Positions 26,151 to 33,566 of a stretch of DNA of 64,000 bases are shown one piece after another; position 1 is the stretch's first letter; every line of letters starts with the position of its first letter. Under the pieces are notes generated by a model. That model had not been told where the DNA came from. It made no database searches and was given only the letters and a program-made list of their open reading frames with translations. Source of the stretch: an uncultured bacterium (GTDB lineage Bacteria; CSSED10-310; CALFER01); assembly GCA_937951895.1 (NCBI GenBank), contig CALFER010000073.1:1-64000 (forward strand). The letters are read 5' to 3'. Position numbers and translations under genes: made by a program.

Positions 26151-26711
26151 ATGACCGAAAACGACTTCCCCTGGTACAGCGGCGCGGGTGACGGCGGCGA
26201 CACGAGTCTGCTCGGGGGCGCCCGTGTCCCCAAGTTCCATCCTCAGCCGGATGCCTACGGCACGCTCGATGAAGCGAATTCCTTCCTGGGGTTTGCGCGA
26301 GCCTGCGCCGTATCGGATGAAACCCGGACGATTCTGCTGAAAACCCAGCGTGAGTTGTATCGGGTGATGTCGGAACTGGCAGCAGCGCCCGATGTGCGCG
26401 AGCAGTATCGATTTGTGACGCCGGAGGTGATCGAGGCACTCGAAGCGCGCATCGACAGCGTGGGGAATCGGATCGAGGTGCCCCGGGAGTTCATCGTGCC
26501 GGGCGGGACGATGTCGTCTGCGGCGCTGGACGTGGCCAGAACGGTGGTGCGGCGGGCCGAGCGGAAGGTGATCCGGCTGCACGCAGAGAAGATTCTGGAC
26601 AACCCGCTGGTGATCCGGTATTTGAACCGGTTGTCATCGCTGTGTTTTGTTCTCGCACGATTTGAAGAGACCCATCAACACAAAGAATTTGACCTCGCCA
26701 AGGGCCGCTAG
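26151..26711 (+). CDS. pduO: PduO/MMAB-type cob(I)alamin adenosyltransferase
   Basis: 186 aa. The N-terminal ATP loop reads YSGAGDGGDTSLLGGARVPK, which is the family signature (TGxGDxGxTxLxGG). Then come DAYGTLDEANSFLG, FIVPGGTMSSAALDVARTVVRRAER (the conserved R-x-x-x-R-x-x-E helix) and NRLSSLCFVLAR. It transfers adenosyl from ATP to cob(I)alamin to make coenzyme B12. A B12-binding-type radical SAM gene lies at 45 kb, but that class uses methylcobalamin; no adenosylcobalamin-dependent mutase is in the window. Elaborate palindromes follow the gene. Confidence 0.93.
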   Translation: MTENDFPWYSGAGDGGDTSLLGGARVPKFHPQPDAYGTLDEANSFLGFARACAVSDETRTILLKTQRELYRVMSELAAAPDVREQYRFVTPEVIEALEARIDSVGNRIEVPREFIVPGGTMSSAALDVARTVVRRAERKVIRLHAEKILDNPLVIRYLNRLSSLCFVLARFEETHQHKEFDLAKGR

Positions 26712-26716
26712 CGACA

Positions 26717-26732
26717 CCTGCGACGTCGCAGG
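26717..26732. terminator. Palindrome after pduO
   Basis: A perfect 16-bp palindrome (CCTGCGAC followed by its complement) five bases after the pduO stop. Flanking CGACA/CGTCG extend the stem. No U tract, so termination is only a possibility. Confidence 0.4.
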
Positions 26733-26759
26733 CGTCGCACTCGGCTGAGGGAGGGTCAC

Positions 26760-26820
26760 GTCAGGGCGGTAGTCAGGGCGGTATGGGCGGATCGCGATCC
26801 GCCCTGACTACCGCCCTGAC
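26760..26820. repeat. 61-bp hairpin with 22-bp perfect arms upstream of the heat-shock promoter
   Basis: The left arm is built from two copies of GTCAGGGCGGTA (the second shares its last bases with the loop) and is matched exactly by the right arm. Inside is a further 20-bp perfect palindrome, GGGCGGATCG and its complement. It sits about 67-127 bp before the predicted sigma-54 transcription start. Confidence 0.75.
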
Positions 26821-26860
26821 TCTATATTTTACAAGTGTTTACCATACAACCTGTTCGGGT

Positions 26861-26876
26861 TGGCACGGGGGTTGCT
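26861..26876 (+). promoter_or_regulatory. Sigma-54 (-24/-12) promoter of the heat-shock operon
   Basis: TGGCAC at 26861, five bases, then TTGCT ending at 26876. This matches the TGGCAC-N5-TTGCW consensus exactly, with the GG and GC dinucleotides 10 bp apart. The start should be near 26887, about 50 bp before the hsp20 ATG. It implies activation by an enhancer-binding protein that is not in the window. Confidence 0.75.
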
Positions 26877-26938
26877 TTTACCATTGGCGTCCGGGACGAC
26901 CCGGATGAGACAGTAACCCTCAGGAAAAGGAGGACACC

Positions 26939-27397
26939 ATGATCAGACATTGGGACTTGTTCAGGGAACTCAACCAGATCCGGCGGGAATTCGACCGGGT
27001 TTTCAACGAGAACGGACCGCGGCTGCCTTTCTCCCGCGTCTCCTTTCTTCCCGGTCGCGGCGCACGTCAGTACCCCCTCATCAACATCCGTGACGACAAG
27101 GAAAACATTTACATCGAAGCGCTGGCCCCCGGTGTCGACACCGAGTCGCTCGATATCTCGGCGGTCAACTCGACATTGACGATCTCGGGCGAGAAGAAGG
27201 CTGCGTGTGAGGCCGTCGGTGACGAAGCGTATCACCGCTGCGAGCGGGCGTCGGGCAAGTTCATCCGGACGATCGAGCTGACCACGCCGTTCGATGCGGA
27301 CCGCATCGCTGCCGAGTACAAGAATGGGCTTCTGCTGATCACCTTGCCCAAAGCGGAAGCGGCCAAACCCAAACGGATCGCGATCACCGCAGGTTGA
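26939..27397 (+). CDS. hsp20: Small heat-shock protein, Hsp20/alpha-crystallin family (first copy)
   Basis: 152 aa with AAAAGGAGG upstream. The alpha-crystallin domain covers about residues 45-145: PLINIRDDKENIYIEALAPGV, LTISGEKK and the terminal AEYKNGLLLITLPKAE (G-x-L motif). ATP-independent holdase that keeps unfolded proteins soluble. First gene of a four-gene chaperone operon behind the sigma-54 promoter. The second Hsp20 starts 32 bp later. Confidence 0.93.
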   Translation: MIRHWDLFRELNQIRREFDRVFNENGPRLPFSRVSFLPGRGARQYPLINIRDDKENIYIEALAPGVDTESLDISAVNSTLTISGEKKAACEAVGDEAYHRCERASGKFIRTIELTTPFDADRIAAEYKNGLLLITLPKAEAAKPKRIAITAG

Positions 27398-27429
27398 TCG
27401 GGATCGAGAGGAATGAAAGGAGACGAGCC

Positions 27430-27819
27430 ATGACAGAGAAAACGATTCCCGCCAAGGCGGACGCTCAGAATGTGACGACCACGCGCGAAGACGAGCGCTT
27501 TTTGAAACCCCCGGTGGACATCTATGAAAAAGCAGACGGACTGGTGGTGATCTGCGACATGCCGGGTGTCGACAGGGATGGCATCGACATCAAGATCGAC
27601 ACCAGCGTGCTCACGATCCAGGGCAAAGTCGCTCACGCGCACGATGCCGATGCGATCTACTCGGAATTCGGTCTATTGAACTTCTTCCGGCAGTTCGAGC
27701 TCAGTGAAGAGGTCGACCAGGAGAAAATCTCGGCGGATCTCAAAAACGGCGTGTTGACGCTCACGCTCCCCAAAGTCGAGAAAGCCAAACCGAAACAGAT
27801 CACCGTGAAAGTCGGGTAA
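27430..27819 (+). CDS. hsp20: Small heat-shock protein, Hsp20 family (second copy)
   Basis: 129 aa from the ATG at 27430, preceded by AAAGGAGA; an in-frame extension to 27394 overlaps the first gene and is not needed. Alpha-crystallin core: PPVDIYEKADGLVVICDMPGV, LTIQGKV and SADLKNGVLTLTLPKVEKAKPKQITVKVG. Divergent in sequence from the first copy, so the two may form hetero-oligomers (inference). Confidence 0.93.
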   Translation: MTEKTIPAKADAQNVTTTREDERFLKPPVDIYEKADGLVVICDMPGVDRDGIDIKIDTSVLTIQGKVAHAHDADAIYSEFGLLNFFRQFELSEEVDQEKISADLKNGVLTLTLPKVEKAKPKQITVKVG

Positions 27820-27903
27820 TCCGATGCCCGCTCAATGCACCGGCTCTTCCGGAAACAGGAGGAGCCGGTTCATGCATGGCGGCGGATGAGGCGACGGGGC
27901 TTC

Positions 27904-28440
27904 ATGGCGGAAGCAAAGCGGGATAAGAACCTGAAGGTGCTCGGGCTCGACGGAAGCGCGACGGGGCATGACATCCGGCGCGCCTATCGGCGTCTCGCGC
28001 TGCAATGCCATCCGGATCAATGTGGAGAGGGTGGCGCGGCGCGGTTTCGCGAGATCCAGGCTGCGTATGAGGAGCTGTCGCGTCCAGCGGAGCCGATGAA
28101 TGGCAGCCCGCCTGTTCGTCACGGGGCGAAGTCCGGGAGGGATCCGATCGGCGCTTCAAGGAGACGCATGTCGCTGATGGATCGGGCCGTTCCGCTGACG
28201 CTAGACGCGGAGGAAGCCCGTTGTGGCGGCTGGGTGCGGGTGGCCCTTCCCGTGACCCAATCGATTCCGCTTACGTGGGGGGCCTGCGAAATCCGGCGAA
28301 GCCGCATGGTCTTCGAAATTTTTCTCCCTCCCGGCCTCGAAAATGGTATGATCCTGACCATTCGACCGCCGGCGCCGGGAGCCGAACCAATTGCATTGCA
28401 GATACGGATCCCCGGACGCACGGGGGATTTCGACATATAA
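27904..28440 (+). CDS. Short DnaJ-like protein: J domain plus DnaJ C-terminal-like domain
   Basis: 178 aa from the ATG at 27904; ATG or in-frame starts at 27835 and 27886 are alternatives, and the AGGAGG at 27858-27863 is too far from any of them to decide. The J domain (residues about 8-60) has YRRLALQCHPDQ with the HPD motif and ends EIQAAYEELS. No G/F region or zinc fingers follow. The C-terminal part (PLTLDAEEARCGGWVRVALP, FLPPGLENGMILTIRPP) resembles the substrate-binding beta domain of DnaJ. Probably an Hsp70 co-chaperone, but no dnaK is in the window. Confidence 0.75.
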   Translation: MAEAKRDKNLKVLGLDGSATGHDIRRAYRRLALQCHPDQCGEGGAARFREIQAAYEELSRPAEPMNGSPPVRHGAKSGRDPIGASRRRMSLMDRAVPLTLDAEEARCGGWVRVALPVTQSIPLTWGACEIRRSRMVFEIFLPPGLENGMILTIRPPAPGAEPIALQIRIPGRTGDFDI

Positions 28441-28466
28441 CCGATTCAGTCTGAAGGAGATTCATC

Positions 28467-30362
28467 ATGAACACGCAACCGAACGAAGCCCGTCAGCAGG
28501 AGCATTTCACGTTTCAGGCGGAAGTCGCCCGTGTGCTCGATATCGTCATTCATTCGCTGTATACGGACCGCGAGATTTTCGTGCGCGAACTGATCAGCAA
28601 CGCCGTCGATGCGCTTGAAAAAGTCCGCCACATCACACTCACGCAGACCGAAGTCGCCGGAAAGGATCAGGAGCTTCGGATTACGATCACACCCGACGAG
28701 ACCGCGAAAACACTGACGTTCACCGACACGGGCATCGGCATGACCCGTGACGAACTCATCGCGAATCTCGGGAGTGTGGCCCACAGCGGATCCCGCGAAT
28801 TTCTGGATCGCATCGAAGAACACCTCAAGAAGGATGTGTCGCTGATCGGCCAGTTCGGCGTCGGATTTTACTCGGCCTTCATGGCGGCGTCGAAGGTGGT
28901 GGTCGAGACGCGGTCGTATCGGCCGGAAGAGACGGGGTATGTATGGGAGAGCGACGGATCGGGCGGCTATACGATCGCGCCGCGGGACGGCCTGGAGCGA
29001 GGAACGACGATCACACTGCATCTGAAGGACGATGCGGCGGATTTCGCCAGGGACTACATGCTCGAACGGATCGTGAAGAATTACTCGAATTTCGTGCCGT
29101 TCCCCATCTATCTGAAGGACAAGAAGCTCAATACCGTTCAGGCCATCTGGGCGCGCAGCAAGTCGACGATCAAGGATGAGGAATACAGCGAGTTCTACAA
29201 ATACATTGCCGGGCAGCAGGCCAAACCCCTCACGTGGATGCATTTCACGACCGATGCGCCGCTCGCGCTCAATGCCCTGGTCTACATCCCGACCGACAAT
29301 TTCGAACGATTCGGGTTCAACCGGTTCGAGAGCAACGTGGATTTGCATTGCCGCAAGGTGCTGATTCAGAAGAACGCGAAGGATATTCTGCCGCCGTGGC
29401 TGCGGTTTCTGCGCGGGGTGATCGACAGCGATGATCTCCCGTTGAACATTTCTCGCGAGACCATGCAGGATTCGGCACTGATCCGCCGGATCAATTCGGC
29501 CGTGACGGGACGCTTCATCAAGTTCCTCGAGGATCTGGCCGCGAACGAGTCCGAGACATTCAAGACCTTCTGGAGCACGTTCGGCGTGTTTATCAAAGAG
29601 GGGGTTGTGACGGGTTACGAGCACACGAAGGCGCTTGCGAAGATCCTCCGGTACGAATCGTCGAAATCGAAGCCGGGCGAACTGGTGTCGCTCGAGGAAT
29701 ACGCGCATCGCATGCCGGCGGATCAGAAGGAGATTTACTATCTGTACGGGCCGAACCGGGCGGCCATCGAGAGCGGTCCGTATATCGAGATTTTCCGGAA
29801 GCGCGACATCGAGATTCTGTATGCCTACGATACGATGGATGATTTCGTGATGTCGCATGTGGGCGAGTTTGAGGAGAAGAAAATCGTATCCGCGGATTCT
29901 GAAAAACTCGAGTTGCCGGACCGGCCGGTCGAAACCCCGGAGGCGGAAAAGCCGGCGGAGATGACGAAGGCGGAACGGGCGAATCTGGCGGATTGGATCC
30001 GGAAAGTGCTGCAGGAGCGAATCACCGAGGCCCGCGCGTCGGAGCGTCTCGTGGAAAGCCCGATGATTCTGGTGAATCCCGAGGGTGAGATGACGCCGGC
30101 CATGCAGAGACTCATGCAGGCCATGGGAAACGAGGCGATGAAGGGCACGAAGCGGATTCTGGAGTTCAACCCGAACCATGCGCTGGTGCGAAGCATCGAC
30201 AGAATCCGGAAATCCGACGAGGCGCTCGCGTCGCAGGTCATCGAACAACTCTATGAGATGGCGGCACTGGTCGCCAATCTTCCGGTAGAACCTCAGAAAC
30301 TGGCCGGACGCCTGCATGCGATCCTGGAGAGAACACTGGGCGAGGGAGCTGCTGACAGATAG
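28467..30362 (+). CDS. htpG: Chaperone HtpG (Hsp90)
   Basis: 631 aa with AAGGAGA upstream. GHKL ATPase motifs: HSLYTDREIFVRELISNAVDALEK, DTGIGM and IGQFGVGFYSAF. The middle domain contains FTTDAPLALNALVYIP and GVIDSDDLPLNISRE, followed by the C-terminal dimerisation domain. ATP-driven chaperone for late folding and stress recovery. Last gene of the hsp20-hsp20-dnaJ-like-htpG unit, 26 bp after the J protein gene. Confidence 0.97.
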   Translation: MNTQPNEARQQEHFTFQAEVARVLDIVIHSLYTDREIFVRELISNAVDALEKVRHITLTQTEVAGKDQELRITITPDETAKTLTFTDTGIGMTRDELIANLGSVAHSGSREFLDRIEEHLKKDVSLIGQFGVGFYSAFMAASKVVVETRSYRPEETGYVWESDGSGGYTIAPRDGLERGTTITLHLKDDAADFARDYMLERIVKNYSNFVPFPIYLKDKKLNTVQAIWARSKSTIKDEEYSEFYKYIAGQQAKPLTWMHFTTDAPLALNALVYIPTDNFERFGFNRFESNVDLHCRKVLIQKNAKDILPPWLRFLRGVIDSDDLPLNISRETMQDSALIRRINSAVTGRFIKFLEDLAANESETFKTFWSTFGVFIKEGVVTGYEHTKALAKILRYESSKSKPGELVSLEEYAHRMPADQKEIYYLYGPNRAAIESGPYIEIFRKRDIEILYAYDTMDDFVMSHVGEFEEKKIVSADSEKLELPDRPVETPEAEKPAEMTKAERANLADWIRKVLQERITEARASERLVESPMILVNPEGEMTPAMQRLMQAMGNEAMKGTKRILEFNPNHALVRSIDRIRKSDEALASQVIEQLYEMAALVANLPVEPQKLAGRLHAILERTLGEGAADR

Positions 30363-30469
30363 AACCGCGGGTGCGGTGCAGTAGACTTTCGGCACATAAT
30401 TGAACATAATCGATGCAAGAGATTGATCGTGATCTCTGAGACGGATCATTGACCGGAGGAGGTTACGTC

Positions 30470-31492
30470 ATGAAATGCATCCCGGTTGTCTTCAGTGTCT
30501 TTTTTCTGGTCGGCGCGAGTCAGGCGGTGACTTTGTTTGTCGGCCAGGGCGGCGTGTGCGATCTGCCCAAATGCACCGTCCAGGCAGCGATCGATGCCGC
30601 GCGTCCCGGCGACACCGTCATGATCATGTGGGAAGCCCCATTCCCTGAATATCACGAACACATTGTGATCGATAAACCCATCACGCTGACCTCCGACTGG
30701 CTGCCCGACAATCGATTCTACGAGCGGCCGACCATTTCCTGTAATCTGAACATGTTTGACGAAGTCATTCATGTCACGCATCCCGGCGTCACGATCCGGA
30801 ACCTGCGGATCCGGAGCACCACGCCGATCGAAGCCTCCCCCGGAGACGATCTCGACATGCGCTCCGACGCGGGCATCCGGATCGATGAGGGGGACACGAC
30901 GGTCGAGCACTGCGAGATCATGCGGTGCCGGATCGGCATTCTGGTGGAAAACTCGGGAGGCCGGGGCCTGAACACCCGGATCGACGACTGCACGATCGGT
31001 CGGCTCTATCCCCATGAATGGTTTGCGCCTCAGTTTCCTCTCGTCCATGACGGAAACTTCTTCGGCATCGTGCGGGTAGCCCCGTCCGCTGCAATGAGCA
31101 CGGCAGCGGCCAGTACGACCCCGGACCGGATCTCGAACTGCACCATCGCCCGGAATCGTTTTTTTGGAATTGTGCTGATCGGTGGTGACGCGATGCTCGT
31201 GTCGAACAACACGATTGCCTATAACGGCACATCGAGACCCGAGGTCAGTCCGGGTCAGTATGGCGATGGTGGAATCCTGTGTCTGCCCGATGAGGATCCA
31301 TCCGGGCAGACGGCCGTCTCGCGATCCGGCACGGTGATCACGGCCAATACGATCGACCGGAACGAAGGTCAGGCGATCAGTATCATATCGGGTGATTCGG
31401 ATCAGACATCGCACGAGCCGATTGTGCTGAACAACACGATCGGAACACTGACCAGCTCAGACCATTCCGGCTGGGTGACGATTCAACACTGA
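30470..31492 (+). CDS. Secreted beta-helix protein, short homologue of cassette gene C
   Basis: 340 aa from the ATG at 30470, which follows GGAGGAGG; a GTG/TTG-type extension to 30449 is unlikely. Signal peptide (KCIPVVFSVFFLVGASQA), then the same PbH1 beta-helix as genes C and C': TVQAAIDAARPGDTV, EHIVIDKPITLTSDW, NCTIARNRFFGIVL and YGDGGILCL. It ends where C has its Thr/Pro linker, so it lacks the linker and the fibronectin-like tail. Convergent with C' (137 bp apart). Either a naturally short family member or a truncated relic; the frame is clean. Confidence 0.75.
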   Translation: MKCIPVVFSVFFLVGASQAVTLFVGQGGVCDLPKCTVQAAIDAARPGDTVMIMWEAPFPEYHEHIVIDKPITLTSDWLPDNRFYERPTISCNLNMFDEVIHVTHPGVTIRNLRIRSTTPIEASPGDDLDMRSDAGIRIDEGDTTVEHCEIMRCRIGILVENSGGRGLNTRIDDCTIGRLYPHEWFAPQFPLVHDGNFFGIVRVAPSAAMSTAAASTTPDRISNCTIARNRFFGIVLIGGDAMLVSNNTIAYNGTSRPEVSPGQYGDGGILCLPDEDPSGQTAVSRSGTVITANTIDRNEGQAISIISGDSDQTSHEPIVLNNTIGTLTSSDHSGWVTIQH

Positions 31493-31552
31493 TCGGCATC
31501 TTCGGTTTGTACTTTCATGATGACGCGTGGGCCAGGCACACAGCATAACTTG

Positions 31553-31603
31553 TTGACTAATATAGCTTCCCGCTTTATTGAATGCGGGGACGGGAGGGGG
31601 ATT
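31553..31603 (+). repeat. Left flanking direct repeat of cassette copy 2
   Basis: TTGACTAATATAGCTTCCC followed by CTTT and then CGGGGACGGGAGGG with GATT. The same string, same orientation, occurs at 39902-39950 just past gene A'. The rest of 31493-31629 carries a second GGGACGGGAGGGGG motif at 31610-31623 and no gene. Confidence 0.7.
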
Positions 31604-31629
31604 TTTGTGCGGGACGGGAGGGGGGACTT

Positions 31630-33555
31630 TCACTCACATAAATCCACCCACATGATGGGTGATTGCGCCCCAGCGGTGTTGAACACACGAACGCCGATTT
31701 TGTTGGTGTCCCTGGGCGGTTCAAAAACGGTGTAGGATTGACACGGATCGAGAATGACCTGGGATAATATGGTCGTTTCTGGTTTACTATCGAAGTATGC
31801 GCAATACAAAATGTTCCCAGCATGATCTGAGAACAGACTGTTATCGGCATATCGTGTCGGATTGACCCAGGTGATCAGTACACCTTGCTGACCACCTGAA
31901 ACCGAACATCCCATACTGGAAACAGACGGCACGTTCGGAACGAAATGCGCACCGATGTCGACCTGACCGATGTCGGGCGATAGGTTTTCCTGTGTAATAC
32001 CCGGATTGAGCCGGAAACCGCCGGTATCATAGCAAACCGAGCGGGGATCATTTGGGGTCGGCGTCATCTGGAATACGGGATCGCGGAGATGAAAATCGAA
32101 GTTTTCGACCGAGTCCCCTCCGACAAATCGGGGGTCACCCAATACATTTTTTGTGCTCCATGTCGCGGCATCCATTTTATACGGACCGGCTGTCGGCGTG
32201 AATGTCGGGGAGCCTGATGGAGTTGGCGTTCGGGTCGGAATCGCAGCGTGAGTGGGTCCATGTGTCGGTGTGTCGTACGATGATGGCGTGGAAAATGTGT
32301 AACTCGGAGTGTACTGCGTTCCGGTTGGTGTTGGAGTTCGGGTCGGTGCCGGTGTCGAGGTGGGTGCACCGGGCGTGGGGGTCGGATTGCCGGGATGCGC
32401 GAAATACATCCGTTCCGAACCGCTGGCGTTGGGACGATACAGGTTGTTGAATGCCATGATCGGGGCGGATCCATGCTGGGGAGTCGCGGCAGTGGTCGAT
32501 TCGCTGGTGCAGCTGATCAGCCAGTTCGGTGCGGAAGTTGGAATCGGAGTCTCTGCCGTCGAATAGGTCAGCGTGTCCGGACCGATGATGTTGCTCATCA
32601 GGATCGGCGCATTCGCGATCTGGCGCGGTTCCCGGCCAGGATCGAGTGTCAGGACACAAACCTGGAAACCGTCATTGCCGTAGATCGTGTTGGATGTGAT
32701 CATCGGAGATTGCATCTCAACGTCCGTTCCCGTCATTTCGCCGGAGGTGAACAGGCACAGTATGCCGCCATCTCCATAGTGGTTACTGCTGCTGGGAATC
32801 TGTGTATTTGTTCCGTTCCAGACGATCAGATTGTTATGAACCGTGGCCATCGAACCACCACGCAGCACGACACCATAGAACCGGTTCCGGGCGATGGTGC
32901 AGTTCGTGATTCGGTTCGATTTGTAGGTTCCCACGGGATATGCGGATGCGGTGCGAGCAGGCTCTACCTGGACAATCCCGAAGAAATTTCCATCGTGAGC
33001 ATTTGATGTGGGCGCCTCCCAGCGTTGACTGGTCAGGCGTCCCACGACACATGAATCCACATCCACATTCAGCGTTCCTTCCAGACGGATACCAACACGG
33101 CAGCACGTGACCGCGCAGTGTGAAATCGTGCAGTTGTTGCTTTGAACCCGAATTCCGGCCTGATCCTCCATGGCCGTTTCATCACCTGTCGCCGCAGGAA
33201 TCAGACTGGTCGTCCGTATCCTCAGATTGCTGACTGTCACATTTTCCGATTGGATCAGAATAACGTCATCATAACTGCTTAAACTGCATTGGATCGTGGG
33301 ACGTTCATCCGGATCTGAACCCGGAGTCCATGTGGATGTCAGTGTGATGTTTTTAGTGATCTCGACATGCTCCAGATAGGTTGATAATGTTTCGCTTTCC
33401 CAATGAATCAAAAGCGTGTCACCGGGATCGGCTGCTGCAAGAGCTGCGTTAATGGTATGATAATATCCAGAGGCTGTTCCAATATGTTTTATCTCAGCAT
33501 GAACGGAGCCTCCCAGAAAAACGATCGACAGTATTGCAATGAGTGTGTGTCTCAT
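31630..33555 (-). CDS. Secreted beta-helix protein with Thr/Pro linker (cassette gene C')
   Basis: 641 aa from the ATG at 33555 (AAGGAAG upstream); the ATG at 33570 lies inside the end of B'. Signal peptide RHTLIAILSIVFLGGSVHA. It follows gene C closely along its length: TINAALAAADPGDTLLIHW, ITNCTIARNRFYGVVLRGGSMATVHNN, a TPTPGAPTSTP linker and the C-terminal VDLCE. The C-terminal third is the more diverged part. Extracellular, function unknown; distal gene of B'-C'. Confidence 0.8.
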   Translation of the reverse strand: MRHTLIAILSIVFLGGSVHAEIKHIGTASGYYHTINAALAAADPGDTLLIHWESETLSTYLEHVEITKNITLTSTWTPGSDPDERPTIQCSLSSYDDVILIQSENVTVSNLRIRTTSLIPAATGDETAMEDQAGIRVQSNNCTISHCAVTCCRVGIRLEGTLNVDVDSCVVGRLTSQRWEAPTSNAHDGNFFGIVQVEPARTASAYPVGTYKSNRITNCTIARNRFYGVVLRGGSMATVHNNLIVWNGTNTQIPSSSNHYGDGGILCLFTSGEMTGTDVEMQSPMITSNTIYGNDGFQVCVLTLDPGREPRQIANAPILMSNIIGPDTLTYSTAETPIPTSAPNWLISCTSESTTAATPQHGSAPIMAFNNLYRPNASGSERMYFAHPGNPTPTPGAPTSTPAPTRTPTPTGTQYTPSYTFSTPSSYDTPTHGPTHAAIPTRTPTPSGSPTFTPTAGPYKMDAATWSTKNVLGDPRFVGGDSVENFDFHLRDPVFQMTPTPNDPRSVCYDTGGFRLNPGITQENLSPDIGQVDIGAHFVPNVPSVSSMGCSVSGGQQGVLITWVNPTRYADNSLFSDHAGNILYCAYFDSKPETTILSQVILDPCQSYTVFEPPRDTNKIGVRVFNTAGAQSPIMWVDLCE

Positions 33556-33566
33556 ATTACTTCCTT

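Noticed and set aside
26821..26938. CIRCE/HrcA operator for the heat-shock operon
   Set aside because: No TTAGCACTC-N9-GAGTGCTAA-like inverted repeat was found; the sigma-54 match is better.
28446..30449. 667-codon open frame on the minus strand opposite htpG
   Set aside because: Arg/His/Leu-rich translation typical of an antisense shadow in a GC-rich gene; htpG itself is unambiguous.
31553..31580. TTGACT in the flanking repeat as a sigma-70 promoter
   Set aside because: No acceptable -10 hexamer at 16-18 bp in either copy, and no gene starts downstream in that orientation at the left copy.
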